Counted from the first letter of the stretch, positions 6,760 through 16,048 are shown. The stretch is DNA of 39,662 nt from Dictyoglomus sp. (GCA_025060475.1 JANXBZ010000014.1:1-39662); one strand, 5' to 3'. The notes: generated by a model from the letters alone, not told the origin. A program made the numbers and translations.

Positions 6760-7637
6760 AAAGGGAAAAGGAAAGAATAATAAAATTTTTAAGAGAAAAA
6801 TTGAATGAGGAAAGAAAGGATGGTTATGTTTTAGGAGTAAGTGGAGGCATTGATTCCGCAGTAGTTTCTTATCTTTTAAAAGATGCAGTAGGAAGGGAAA
6901 GAATTTTTGCTCTTATTATGCCTGAAATGGATTCGGAACCAGCTTCTGTAGAGGATGCATTGCTTGTTGTAGAAAATCTTGGAATTCCATATAAGGTTTT
7001 TTCTTTGACAAAGGCCTTATGGATATTAGGAGTTTATAAGAGTGTACCTTTATTTTTCTTTCTTTTTAGACCTTTGAAAAGAAGAGTAGTAAAGTATTTA
7101 TATTCTGAATATAGTAAAATTTTAGGTAAACCAGTCTTCTTTGCTCAAAAGGAGAAATTGAATATTAAACTTCATTGGTTCTACGAGGGTATTGCATATC
7201 ATAGAATAAAACATAGATTGAGAATGGCTTTGTTATATTTTTTTGCAGAGAGAAAGAATTATTTAGTTGTGGGATGTAATAATCTTACTGAATCCTTAAT
7301 TGGTTATTATGTGAGATATGGAGATGATGCTTCTGATATTGAGCCTATTTCTCATCTTTATAAAACAGAGATAAGAGAACTTGCTAAAATCTTAGGAATT
7401 CCCAGGAGAATAATTGAAAAACCTCCATCACCTGATCTTCTACCAGGAATTTCTGATGAATTTTCCCTAGGATTAGACTATATGACTTTGGATAGGATTC
7501 TTAAATCCTTCGAAGAAGGAAAGGAACCTTCCCAGCTTAAGGATTTTGATGAGAAATTAATAAAGTTAGTATATGATCAATATTTATGGGTTAAGAAAGA
7601 AAGCAAAAAACCTTTAAGATTAGTTAGAGAAGAATAA
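6750..7637 (+). CDS. nadE: NH3-dependent NAD+ synthetase
   Basis: A 295-residue enzyme that amidates nicotinic acid adenine dinucleotide to NAD+ using ATP and ammonia. The PP-loop SGGIDS is at 31-36. KHRLRMALLYFF, NYLVVGCNNLTES, YYVRYGDDASDIEPI and PSPDLLPG.SDE are the conserved NadE blocks. No nitrilase/glutaminase domain is present, so ammonia must be supplied free or by a partner. Compared with usual short NadE proteins there is an insertion of roughly 35-40 residues (about 92-148), rich in Phe, Leu, Arg and Lys. The start overlaps the anti-sigma gene by ten bases and lacks a clear ribosome binding site, so translation is probably coupled. The next gene begins one base after the stop. Confidence 0.9.
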   Translation: MEIEREKERIIKFLREKLNEERKDGYVLGVSGGIDSAVVSYLLKDAVGRERIFALIMPEMDSEPASVEDALLVVENLGIPYKVFSLTKALWILGVYKSVPLFFFLFRPLKRRVVKYLYSEYSKILGKPVFFAQKEKLNIKLHWFYEGIAYHRIKHRLRMALLYFFAERKNYLVVGCNNLTESLIGYYVRYGDDASDIEPISHLYKTEIRELAKILGIPRRIIEKPPSPDLLPGISDEFSLGLDYMTLDRILKSFEEGKEPSQLKDFDEKLIKLVYDQYLWVKKESKKPLRLVREE

Positions 7638-7638
7638 A

Positions 7639-8295
7639 ATGTTATTTGGAAATTTACAAGAAGTAGAGGTTATAAGAAGGGAAAAAAGATTTAGACTACA
7701 TGTCTTATGCGAGGGTAGAGAAGAACTTGTTTATCTTCCAAATCCTGGAAGGCTTGAAGGTATCATCTTCCCTGGAGCAAAGGTTTTTGTAGAAAATAAG
7801 ATGAATGAAAAAAGAAAAACCAAATGGGAAGCTGTATTAGGTCTTGAAAATAACATTTATGTTTCCCTTAATGCAGGATTAGCTAACAAGATATTTTATG
7901 AGAATCTTAGCTTTTTTCCAGTAAAAGTAAAGGATTTAAAGAGAGAATTTGTTTTTGGAAAAAGTAGATTTGATTTTTTAATAAACAATAGAATCCTAGT
8001 TGAAGTAAAATCGGTAACTTTAGTAAAAGACAATATTGGTTTATTTCCTGATGCTCCCACGAGAAGGGGATCAAAACATATGGAAGAAATGGCAGGGTGG
8101 AGTTTTGAAAAGTGGATTGTCTTTGTAGTTCAAAGAAAGGATGCAAAACTAGTCATGCCTCATAAGAATATGGATAAGGATTTTTTTAATAGTATTAATC
8201 TCCTGAAGGAGAGAGGAGGAACTTTTTTTGCTTTTTATTGTGATGTAAGTCCCAGGGGAATATTTTTTGGAGATTTTATAGATGTCAAAATATAA
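7639..8295 (+). CDS. sfsA: SfsA family nuclease
   Basis: A 218-residue SfsA protein. The N-terminal OB-like part (1-85) has the family hallmark YLPNPGRL. The C-terminal PD-(D/E)XK nuclease-like part has Asp112 in SRFDFLI and Glu122-Val-Lys124 in LVEVKS, followed by the signature GLFPDAPTRRGSKHMEEM. Escherichia coli SfsA was first described as a sugar-fermentation stimulator; the fold and motifs indicate a nuclease, with an uncertain cellular role. The gene sits one base after nadE and overlaps the DNA glycosylase gene by 14 bases. Pairing with a base-excision enzyme fits a role in DNA metabolism. Confidence 0.93.
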   Translation: MLFGNLQEVEVIRREKRFRLHVLCEGREELVYLPNPGRLEGIIFPGAKVFVENKMNEKRKTKWEAVLGLENNIYVSLNAGLANKIFYENLSFFPVKVKDLKREFVFGKSRFDFLINNRILVEVKSVTLVKDNIGLFPDAPTRRGSKHMEEMAGWSFEKWIVFVVQRKDAKLVMPHKNMDKDFFNSINLLKERGGTFFAFYCDVSPRGIFFGDFIDVKI

Positions 8296-8917
8296 AAATT
8301 TGGTAGAAAGATTAAGAGAAATTGAAGAAGAAGCAAGAAATTTAGTAGCTGAGAGAATAAATGAATTTAAAAATCTTGGACTATATGGGACTGAGTTGGA
8401 TTTATTTTCTGAATTATCCTTTTGTGTGTTAACTGCTAATTGGTCTGCTCATGGAGGAATAAAGGCTCAGAATTTAATTGGAAAAAATAATTTTAGTCAA
8501 TTACCCTTAGAAGATTTAATTAAAGAATTAGAAAAAGTAGGACATAGATATGCAAGAAAAAGAGGAGAGTATATATTTGAAAACAGAAAACTTATTGGAA
8601 AGTTAAAAGGTATTTTAGATCTTCCTTCAAAAATTGCTAGAAAATTACTAGTGGAATCTGCAAAAGGAATAGGATGGAAGGAAGCAAGTCATTTTCTGCG
8701 AAATACTGGTAAATTTGACTTAGCGATACTGGATAAGCATATCTTAAGAATTTTGTATGCTGAAAAAATAATAGAAGAAATTCCCAAAAGTTGGACTGAG
8801 AAAAAATATTTATATATTGAAAATTTCTTTTTTGAACTTTCTCAAGAATTTGGAAAAACTCCAGGAGAGACAGATCTCTATATATGGTATTTAATTAAAG
8901 GAAAGGTTGAGAAATAA
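8282..8917 (+). CDS. ogg: 8-oxoguanine DNA glycosylase/AP lyase, Ogg2 type
   Basis: A 211-residue bifunctional N-glycosylase/DNA lyase of the Ogg2 family, best known from archaea and thermophilic bacteria. It removes 8-oxoguanine and cleaves the abasic site. The helix-hairpin-helix and catalytic region reads ESAKGIGWKEASHFLRNTG, then KFDLAILDKHILRIL. Lys133 is the Schiff-base lysine and Asp151 the helper aspartate, with the 18-residue spacing of the Methanocaldococcus enzyme (Lys129/Asp147). The ATG lies within the end of sfsA, so the two are translationally coupled. It is probably the last gene of the run that starts with the sigma factor. Confidence 0.9.
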   Translation: MSKYKNLVERLREIEEEARNLVAERINEFKNLGLYGTELDLFSELSFCVLTANWSAHGGIKAQNLIGKNNFSQLPLEDLIKELEKVGHRYARKRGEYIFENRKLIGKLKGILDLPSKIARKLLVESAKGIGWKEASHFLRNTGKFDLAILDKHILRILYAEKIIEEIPKSWTEKKYLYIENFFFELSQEFGKTPGETDLYIWYLIKGKVEK

Positions 8918-9020
8918 TAATTTTTAAAACCTCTTATACTCCCTAAATATTGTAATCAGAACAAACTTATGATATTCTTTTTTTGTTTTTGAAAATATCT
9001 TTTTAAGGAGGAAGAAGAAG

Positions 9021-10235
9021 ATGAGAAATATATCTGTAGAAAAATTAAATTCTCTACCTGTAGAGGAACATGGTGTAGAGTTAGTAGAAAGAAAAGGTGT
9101 AGGACATCCTGACTCCATTTGTGATGCTATAATGGATCAGATTTCTGTAAATCTATCTCAGGAGTATATAAGAATAGCTGGAAATATTCTTCACCATAAC
9201 ATTGATAAAAGTCTTCTTGTTGCTGGAGAAGTAGAGAGGAAAATTGGTGTTGGAGGAAGAGTAATAAAACCCATGCTTTTAGTAATCGGAGATAGAGCAA
9301 CATCTGAAATAGATGGGATAAAGATCCCAGTGGAGGAAATTGCTATTGAAACTGCAAAGGATTGGATAAGAAAAAATCTAAGATTTGTTGATCCTGAAAA
9401 GCATATTAAGTTTCAAGTGGAATTAAAGCCTGGATCTCCAGAGCTTACAGATATATTTAGAAGAAGAAAAGGATTGCTTCCTGCTAATGATACTTCTGCT
9501 TCTGTTGGATATGCACCCCTTACTGCTACGGAAAGATTAATTATAGATCTTGAAAGATATTTAAATTCTTCCAAATTTAAAGCAATTCATCCTGAGGTAG
9601 GAGAAGATATAAAAATTATGGGCTTTAGGAAAAAAAGAGTTCTTCAACTTACCATTGCTCTCCCATTAATTGATAGATTTGTAGAGAGTGTTCAAGATTA
9701 TTTCAACAAAAAGGAAATAATAAAAGGAGAGATTGAAAAATTTGTTCAAGAGAGAAATCAGTCCTTTGAAAAAATAATTATTGATATTAACACTTTGGAT
9801 GATCCCGAAAGGGGATTAGATGGAATATATTTAAGTGTACTTGGAACTTCAGCAGAAGATGGAGATTCAGGGCAGGTAGGGAGAGGAAATAGAGTAAATG
9901 GAGTTATTGCTTTAAATCGCCCCATGGGAACAGAAGCAGCAGCAGGTAAGAATCCTGTAAGCCATGTCGGTAAAATATATAACATTCTTGCCCATAAATT
10001 AGCTAACGAAATTTATCAAAATATACCAGGCATAAAAGAAGTATATGTATGGTTGTGTAGCCAGATTGGAAAACCAATTGATCAGCCTATGATAGCTACC
10101 GCACAGTTAATATTGGATAATGGAGTTTCCATTTATGATGTGGCAAAACCTGTGGAGAATATAATAGACCAAGAGTTAGCAAATATAGGAGCTTTTTGTG
10201 AAGATCTTGCAAAGGGGAAGTATCCTGTATGGTAG
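9021..10235 (+). CDS. metK: S-adenosylmethionine synthetase, archaeal type
   Basis: A 404-residue methionine adenosyltransferase of the archaeal family, which is distant from ordinary bacterial MetK. It makes SAM from methionine and ATP. Family blocks seen are GVELVERKGVGHPDSICDAI (start), GDRATSEI, LPANDTSASVGYAPL, LDGIYLSVLGTSAEDGDSGQ, and GRGNRVNGVIALNRPMGTEAAAGKNPVSHVGKIYN split across the nucleotide site. AAGGAGG (9005-9011) precedes the ATG by nine bases. The 103-base gap upstream shows no SAM riboswitch that I can recognise. It overlaps the class I lysyl-tRNA synthetase gene by seven bases. Such genes in bacteria are thought to come from archaea by transfer. Confidence 0.95.
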   Translation: MRNISVEKLNSLPVEEHGVELVERKGVGHPDSICDAIMDQISVNLSQEYIRIAGNILHHNIDKSLLVAGEVERKIGVGGRVIKPMLLVIGDRATSEIDGIKIPVEEIAIETAKDWIRKNLRFVDPEKHIKFQVELKPGSPELTDIFRRRKGLLPANDTSASVGYAPLTATERLIIDLERYLNSSKFKAIHPEVGEDIKIMGFRKKRVLQLTIALPLIDRFVESVQDYFNKKEIIKGEIEKFVQERNQSFEKIIIDINTLDDPERGLDGIYLSVLGTSAEDGDSGQVGRGNRVNGVIALNRPMGTEAAAGKNPVSHVGKIYNILAHKLANEIYQNIPGIKEVYVWLCSQIGKPIDQPMIATAQLILDNGVSIYDVAKPVENIIDQELANIGAFCEDLAKGKYPVW

Positions 10236-11800
10236 AAAAGACTCCCCATTGGGCGGATTTAACAGCAGAGGAAATAATAAAAATTAAGGGAAAGAAAAAT
10301 GTTGTAGCAACAGGTATTACTCCTTCTGGTCCCATTCATTTAGGAAATTTGAGAGAAATTTTAACAGGAGACGCAATTGCTAGGGCATTAAAGGAACAAG
10401 GATCAGAAGTCAGATTTATCTATATTGCAGACTCCTTTGATCCCTTAAGAAAAGTATATCCATTTTTGCCCGAATCCTATATAGAACATGTAGGAAAACC
10501 AATTTCAGAGATTCCAGATCCTGAGGGATGTCATGAGAATTATGCAGAACATTTTTTAAATCCATTTTTAGATGCTATAAAAGAATTAGGAATAGAGGTA
10601 GAAGTTATAAAGATTCATGAAGAATATGAAAAGGGGACTTACACATCAATTATAGATATTACCTTAGAAAAAAATGAGAGAATTACAGAAATTCTTAACG
10701 AGATTGCAGGAAGGAATCTAGAAAAGGACTTTGTTCCCCTCCTTCCTAAGTGTGAAAAGTGTGGAAAGTTAACTACAACTAAGATTATTTCCTTTGATAT
10801 TAAAAAACATCAAGTAGAATATCTCTGTAAATGTGGACATCAGGGATTTGCAGACTATAGTAAAGGAGAAGCAAAACTTCCTTGGAGATTGGATTGGCCA
10901 GGAAGATGGAAAATTTTTGGAGTAACGGTAGAACCTTTTGGAAAAGACCATGCTACTGCTGGTGGTTCTTATGATACAGGAAAGGTTATTGTAGAGGAAA
11001 TTTTTAATTATCCTGCTCCTTATCCTTTTATCTATGAATGGATATATTTAAAAGGTAAAGGAGCCATGTCTAGTTCCAAAGGTATTGCTATTTCTATAAA
11101 TGATATCTTAAAAATTCTTCCTCCTTCTTGGGTGAGATATCTTATTTTAAGATACAAACCTGATAAGCATATAGATTTTGATCCTGTTAATGGTTATATT
11201 CTTCTTGCAGAGGATTATGAAAGATTGGAAAAAATTTATTTCGGTTTAGAAGGAACTCCTGAGGAAAGAAAAGAATTAGCAAGGGTTTTTGAGATATCTC
11301 AAGTAAAAGATATTCCTAAGGAGCCTGGTCCTCAAGTTCCTTTAAGGCATATTATTACTCTTGCTCAAATATCTTTGGGTAATGAAGAATTATTAAAGGA
11401 GATGCTAATAAGAAGTGGATATGAAAAGGAACTTAATAAATTTTCAGAGATTTTAAAAAGAGTAGATTATGTAAGGAATTGGCTTGAAAATTATGCACCT
11501 TCCCATGTGAAGTTCAAACTGCAAGAAGATCTTCCTCAGATTACTAAAACCTTCTTGCCAAAAGAAAAAGATTTTCTGAAGGCTTTAGCTGAAAAAATAA
11601 GGGATAAAAATTGGGAAGGAGAGGAACTTCAGAATTTTATCTATCAGCTTTCTCAGGAGTTTAATATACCAGGAAAAAGAGCTTTTCAGCTTATATATCT
11701 TTCCTTTCTTAATCAAGATTCTGGTCCAAGGGCAGGATATTTTTTAGTTTCTCTTCCAAAAGATTTTGTAATTAGAAGATTAGAAGAAGCTGGAAATTAA
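10229..11800 (+). CDS. lysS: Lysyl-tRNA synthetase, class I
   Basis: A 523-residue class I LysRS, the form found in most archaea and a few bacteria (for example Borrelia), unrelated to the usual class II enzyme. It charges tRNA-Lys. The Rossmann domain has the HIGH-like sequence IHLGN at 36-40 within TGITPSGPIHLGNLREIL. The KMSKS-like motif is MSSSK at 280-284. Cys175, Cys178, Cys200 and Cys202 form a zinc-ribbon insertion. The C-terminal half is the alpha-helical anticodon-binding cage. Its ATG lies inside the end of metK, so the two archaeal-type genes are translationally coupled. No class II LysRS is seen in the window. Confidence 0.95.
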   Translation: MVEKTPHWADLTAEEIIKIKGKKNVVATGITPSGPIHLGNLREILTGDAIARALKEQGSEVRFIYIADSFDPLRKVYPFLPESYIEHVGKPISEIPDPEGCHENYAEHFLNPFLDAIKELGIEVEVIKIHEEYEKGTYTSIIDITLEKNERITEILNEIAGRNLEKDFVPLLPKCEKCGKLTTTKIISFDIKKHQVEYLCKCGHQGFADYSKGEAKLPWRLDWPGRWKIFGVTVEPFGKDHATAGGSYDTGKVIVEEIFNYPAPYPFIYEWIYLKGKGAMSSSKGIAISINDILKILPPSWVRYLILRYKPDKHIDFDPVNGYILLAEDYERLEKIYFGLEGTPEERKELARVFEISQVKDIPKEPGPQVPLRHIITLAQISLGNEELLKEMLIRSGYEKELNKFSEILKRVDYVRNWLENYAPSHVKFKLQEDLPQITKTFLPKEKDFLKALAEKIRDKNWEGEELQNFIYQLSQEFNIPGKRAFQLIYLSFLNQDSGPRAGYFLVSLPKDFVIRRLEEAGN

Positions 11801-11885
11801 TTCTTATCTCTTGATTTAATCAATCCATTAAATTCCCTTAACTTGTATTTTTTTAATCTTAATTTTATTTTTTTAAGTTCATTTT

Positions 11886-11914
11886 TTGACAAATTTAATA
11901 TTAAACTTTATAAT
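11886..11914 (+). promoter_or_regulatory. Consensus promoter of the ABC exporter operon
   Basis: TTGACA (11886-11891), 17-base spacer, TATAAT (11909-11914): a perfect housekeeping promoter. Transcription would start near 11921, giving a leader of about 35 bases with AAGGAG (11941-11946) before the ATG at 11956. The 85 bases upstream are A/T-rich and show no convincing terminator for lysS. Confidence 0.8.
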
Positions 11915-11955
11915 TTTAAAAGTAAGATTTTAAAAATTATAAGGAGTAAAAATCT

Positions 11956-13725
11956 ATGAGGAAAGAACAGGGTGGAAATATTTTCAAATTAATAAAGAAA
12001 AACATTTTCTTATTCCTCATAATATCCTTTCTTTCTATCATTGTTTCCTTTATTAATGTATCTTTTATAAATTTTGAGAAGGATATTTCCGATGCCATTT
12101 TAGAAAAGAATAGAGAAGTATTTACAAAAATTTTTTGGATTGTATGTAGCATTATGGTTTTAAAAATATTTTTGGAATATATAAAAGCTTATCTTATTGG
12201 AAAATTTATAGAAAAGGTTCTAATAAATTTAAGATTAAAAATTGCAGAAAAATTAAACAAGATAAAATTGTATCATATAGAAAAGAATACCACGGGAGAT
12301 TTAGTTTCAACTATTTCTAATGATTTATCCTTAATTCAAAATTTCTTAGGAAATCTAGGTGATATTTTATATCAGCCAGTAAGTTTTATTTTGGGATTAA
12401 TCTTAGCTTTTACAATAAATTGGAAGCTGACTCTTTTTAGTTTTGCTGTAATTCCCTTATGTTTTACAGGAGCTATTTTAATAAGTAAACCTATAGAAAA
12501 GTATACAAAAAGGCATCAAGATGTCTTTGGATATGTAAATACTGTATTTCAAGATGCTCTTTCTGGAATTATAATTGTTAAATCCTTTAATTTAAAAGAT
12601 GAAATTTCAAAGTTTTTTAATAATGAATTAAAAAGAGCCTTTAAGGAAGGAATTAAATCTATAAAATTTGAAGCCCTTTTAGATCCTGTTAAAGGAATAA
12701 TACAAATAGGTCCCTTTTTACTTATGTTTTTATATGGAGGAGATTTGGTAATAAGGGGAGAAATGACTGTTGGTGGAATTGTAGCTTTTATAGAGATCAT
12801 GAATATTTTTCTTAATCCTGTGAATACTTTTCCCAATATTCTTAATAATTATCAAAAGGCAAAGGCAGGTTTAAAAAGAATAGAAGATATTTTATCTCAA
12901 GAGGAAGAGAAGAATGGAGTTATTAAAGAGGAATATAAGAAATGTCAGTATGCCATTGAGTTCCAAAATGTATATTTTTCCTATGATGGAATCAATGAGG
13001 TTTTAAAAGATATAAGTTTTTCTGTTAAAAAAGGGGAAAAGATAGCGATTGTTGGAGGGAGTGGGAGTGGCAAATCTACAATTATAAAACTTATTCTTGG
13101 TCTATATAAACCTACTAAAGGTAATATTAAAATCTTAGGAGTTAATATAAATGATTGGGACTTACGTTCTTTAAGAGAAAAAATCTCAGTAGCAAATCAA
13201 GATATATATCTTTTCCCTGAATCTGTTAAAGAAAATATAAGATATGGAAAATATTTTGCTACTGATGAGGAAATAAAGGAAGTTACCTTAAAAATGTTGG
13301 CATATGATTTTATTGTTTCGGATTTAGGGGGTTTTGAAGAAGAAATAGGGGAAAGAGGCTTAAAGCTTTCTGGGGGTGAGAAACAAAGGATAGCTCTTTC
13401 AAGATTTCTTCTCAGAGATAATTGTGACATTTATCTTCTTGATGAAGCAACTTCTGCTCTTGATGCAGAAACTGAAATTCAGATTCAAAATATTCTAAAG
13501 GAGGAGTTGAAAAATAAAACTGTATTAATCTCTGCTCATAGATTTTCATCTATCAAATTTGTAGATAGGATTTTAGTATTGGATAAAGGGAAAATCGTAG
13601 AAAAAGGAACTCATGAAGAGCTTTTAAATAGAAAAGGAATATATTATAAACTTTATTTTAAACAATTAGAAAATAATTACTCATCTGGAACGGAGGAATT
13701 TACTTATGAGAAACAGATTAATTAG
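11956..13725 (+). CDS. ABC exporter half-transporter, first subunit
   Basis: A 589-residue fused membrane and ATPase protein of the type I (MsbA/BmrA-like) exporter group. Six membrane helices lie in residues 15-300. The nucleotide-binding domain (about 333-575) has Walker A GGSGSGKST (367-375), Q-loop Gln415, signature LSGGEKQR (471-478), Walker B IYLLDE (492-497, with catalytic Glu497) and H-loop SAHR. The gene overlaps the second exporter gene by 20 bases, so the two very likely form a heterodimer. Both ATPase domains keep the catalytic glutamate, so there is no obvious degenerate site as in TM287/288. The substrate is unknown; lipids, drugs or peptides are all possible. Confidence 0.93.
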   Translation: MRKEQGGNIFKLIKKNIFLFLIISFLSIIVSFINVSFINFEKDISDAILEKNREVFTKIFWIVCSIMVLKIFLEYIKAYLIGKFIEKVLINLRLKIAEKLNKIKLYHIEKNTTGDLVSTISNDLSLIQNFLGNLGDILYQPVSFILGLILAFTINWKLTLFSFAVIPLCFTGAILISKPIEKYTKRHQDVFGYVNTVFQDALSGIIIVKSFNLKDEISKFFNNELKRAFKEGIKSIKFEALLDPVKGIIQIGPFLLMFLYGGDLVIRGEMTVGGIVAFIEIMNIFLNPVNTFPNILNNYQKAKAGLKRIEDILSQEEEKNGVIKEEYKKCQYAIEFQNVYFSYDGINEVLKDISFSVKKGEKIAIVGGSGSGKSTIIKLILGLYKPTKGNIKILGVNINDWDLRSLREKISVANQDIYLFPESVKENIRYGKYFATDEEIKEVTLKMLAYDFIVSDLGGFEEEIGERGLKLSGGEKQRIALSRFLLRDNCDIYLLDEATSALDAETEIQIQNILKEELKNKTVLISAHRFSSIKFVDRILVLDKGKIVEKGTHEELLNRKGIYYKLYFKQLENNYSSGTEEFTYEKQIN

Positions 13726-15463
13726 GCTATTTTCTTTTATGTGGAAGGATGGTGGGAATTTTTTGTTAGGATTTTCCTATGTAATATCTATGCTTATAAC
13801 TTCCTCTCAAACCTTCTTCTTTAATTATTTTGCAGCTATGAGTTTGAAAATCATTACTGATGGGATTGTAAATAAAAATAGGGAATTGATTATTACTGGA
13901 GTAACTTATCTTTTCACAAGGTTTGGAATTCTTTTTCTTATATTTCCAGTCTTTTCTTATGTTTATATGTATTCTGTTAGAAAGACTACCTTTATTATTA
14001 GAAAAAAGCTCTTTGAACATATAATTTCTCTTCCTATGAGAGATTATGAAAAAATCCATTCAGGAGATTTTTTATCTCGACTAAATTATGATGTTAATAC
14101 TGCGGAAGGAGCATATTCTTGGCAGGTTATGGTATTATTAATGTCCATCATTAGTGCTATTGGAAGTAGTGTTGTAATTCATTCTATTAATAATGTTATG
14201 TTCTTATATGCTGTCATAATAGGATTTCTAAACGTAATTATTAACTCTCTTTTTATGAGACCTATAAGAAGAATAAGTGAAGATATTCAAAAGTCCATTT
14301 CCAAAATTATACAAAGATTTTCAGATATGATTGGTGGAGCTTTTATAATCAAAAGTTTTAATATTGGAGATATTATTTATAAAAAATTTGTCGAACTAAA
14401 CCTTTCCTTCTATAAACTCTCCATGAAAAGGGTTCATTATAATTCTCTTTTAGCATCTTTTAACTATTCTGTTGGTTATTTGATCTTTTTTGGAGAGCTT
14501 GTAATTGGTGGTCTTTTAATTATGGATAACAAAATGACCTTTGGTGAATTAACAGCTGTGGTACAACTTATGGGTCCTATCTTTTGGCTTTTTGGATCTA
14601 TTGGAAATTTTCTAACTAATTTACAAACTTCTCTTGCAGGTGCTGAAAGAATTTTTGAAATATTTGATAAACCAATAGAGGAGGAAATTCAAAGAGTTTC
14701 GATAAGGGAAAGAAATATAATATCAGAGGATAATTATTATGTGGAATTTAGAAATGTAAAGTTTTCTTATGATGGAGATGGAAATGTTTTAAAAGGAATA
14801 TCTTTTAAAGTAAGTAATAATATGAAAATTGCCTTTGTAGGGGAGAGTGGTGGAGGAAAAAGTACTATCTTTAAGCTTTTGTTAGGTTTTTATCCTGATT
14901 ATGAGGGAGAAATTTATTTATTAGGAAAGGAATTAAGAATGTATTCTTTAAAGGAATTAAGAAATTTAATTTCTTATGTTCCCCAAGATGTCTTTTTATT
15001 CAATAATACTATTTATGAAAATGTAAGATATGGAAGATTGGATGCAAAAGAGGAAGACGTTATTTTTGCATTAAAAGAAGCAAATGCTTATGATTTTGTT
15101 ATGAATCTTCCCAATGGTTTATATACAAGAGTAGGGGAGAGAGGAATATCTCTTTCAGGAGGTCAAAGGCAGAGAATTGCAATCGCAAGAGCGATTTTAA
15201 AAAATTCTCCTATACTTCTTCTGGATGAAGCTACATCCTCTCTTGATTCTGAGTCTGAGGAACTTGTTAATCAAGCTTTAGAAAGACTCATGAAAGGAAA
15301 AACAACATTAATCATTGCTCATAGATTATCTACAATAATGAGTGCTGATAGGATTTATGTAGTAGAAGATGGAAAAATAATTGAAGAAGGTACCCATGAT
15401 GAGCTTATGAATTTAAAGGGAAAATACAAGAAATTATGGGATTTAGGATTTAAATCTCTATAG
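13706..15463 (+). CDS. ABC exporter half-transporter, second subunit
   Basis: A 585-residue partner of the preceding protein. Six membrane helices fall in residues 20-300, with coupling-helix regions around 120-130 and 205-225. The nucleotide-binding domain has Walker A GESGGGKST (379-387), Q-loop Gln427, signature LSGGQRQR (483-490), Walker B ILLLDE (503-508) and H-loop AHR. A ribosome binding site (GGAGG) sits inside the end of the upstream gene. It ends eight bases before the convergent pyrE gene; a short stem AATCT-CTAT-AGATT followed by a T-rich run at 15453-15476 may help termination. Confidence 0.93.
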   Translation: MRNRLIRLFSFMWKDGGNFLLGFSYVISMLITSSQTFFFNYFAAMSLKIITDGIVNKNRELIITGVTYLFTRFGILFLIFPVFSYVYMYSVRKTTFIIRKKLFEHIISLPMRDYEKIHSGDFLSRLNYDVNTAEGAYSWQVMVLLMSIISAIGSSVVIHSINNVMFLYAVIIGFLNVIINSLFMRPIRRISEDIQKSISKIIQRFSDMIGGAFIIKSFNIGDIIYKKFVELNLSFYKLSMKRVHYNSLLASFNYSVGYLIFFGELVIGGLLIMDNKMTFGELTAVVQLMGPIFWLFGSIGNFLTNLQTSLAGAERIFEIFDKPIEEEIQRVSIRERNIISEDNYYVEFRNVKFSYDGDGNVLKGISFKVSNNMKIAFVGESGGGKSTIFKLLLGFYPDYEGEIYLLGKELRMYSLKELRNLISYVPQDVFLFNNTIYENVRYGRLDAKEEDVIFALKEANAYDFVMNLPNGLYTRVGERGISLSGGQRQRIAIARAILKNSPILLLDEATSSLDSESEELVNQALERLMKGKTTLIIAHRLSTIMSADRIYVVEDGKIIEEGTHDELMNLKGKYKKLWDLGFKSL

Positions 15464-15471
15464 ATTAATTT

Positions 15472-16041
15472 TTATTTTATATTTCTACTTCCTGGTTTAA
15501 CTAAAGGTATTCCTTCTTTGCACAAGGGACAATCTTCAGGAGTATAAGTATCTAATTTAAGTTGAATTAGGGAATATAAATCTTTATCAAAATTTACCTT
15601 TCCTCCACTTCTATCCACAATACATGCATATGCACAAATTTCTCCTCCTAAATTTTTAACAAGATTTGCTACTTCAAGGGCAGATCCTCCTGTGGTTATC
15701 ACATCCTCACATATAAGTATTCTTTCTCCTTGGGAAATAGAAAACCCTCTTCTTAGAGTCATTTTTCCTTCTTCTCTTTCTGAGAAAATTCCCCTTGCTT
15801 TTAGGGCTCTTGCCAATTCATAGGCGATAACAATTCCTCCTAAAGCAGGACCTATTACAGTGTCTATTTTTAAATCCTTTGGGATCTTTTTTGCTATATC
15901 TTTTGCGATTTCTTCAGCAATATCGGGATATTGAAGAATAAGGGCACACTGAAGATAGTTGGGGCTATGAAGTCCCGAAGATAATAAAAAATGTCCCTCT
16001 AAAAAGGCATTCTTTTCTTTAAAAACTTTTAACCAATCCAT
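15472..16041 (-). CDS. pyrE: Orotate phosphoribosyltransferase
   Basis: A 189-residue enzyme joining orotate to PRPP to give OMP in pyrimidine synthesis. The N-terminal hood reads EGHFLLSSGLHSPNYLQ. The PRPP loop is ERILICEDVITTGGSALEV, and VIGPALGGIVIAYELARAL is the conserved middle block. A C-terminal CPLCKEG pair of cysteines is present. I place the start at the ATG at 16041: an upstream ATG at 16062 would overlap the promoter box, and neither has a ribosome binding site. An extended -10 element (TGATATAAT) ends seven bases before 16041, so the mRNA is probably leaderless. No other pyr genes are nearby. Confidence 0.92.
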   Translation of the reverse strand: MDWLKVFKEKNAFLEGHFLLSSGLHSPNYLQCALILQYPDIAEEIAKDIAKKIPKDLKIDTVIGPALGGIVIAYELARALKARGIFSEREEGKMTLRRGFSISQGERILICEDVITTGGSALEVANLVKNLGGEICAYACIVDRSGGKVNFDKDLYSLIQLKLDTYTPEDCPLCKEGIPLVKPGSRNIK

Positions 16042-16048
16042 ATGAAAA

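Noticed and set aside
8918-9020. Possible SAM riboswitch before metK
   Set aside because: The gap is only 103 bases and very AT-rich; I see neither the conserved SAM-I/II core nor a terminator hairpin.
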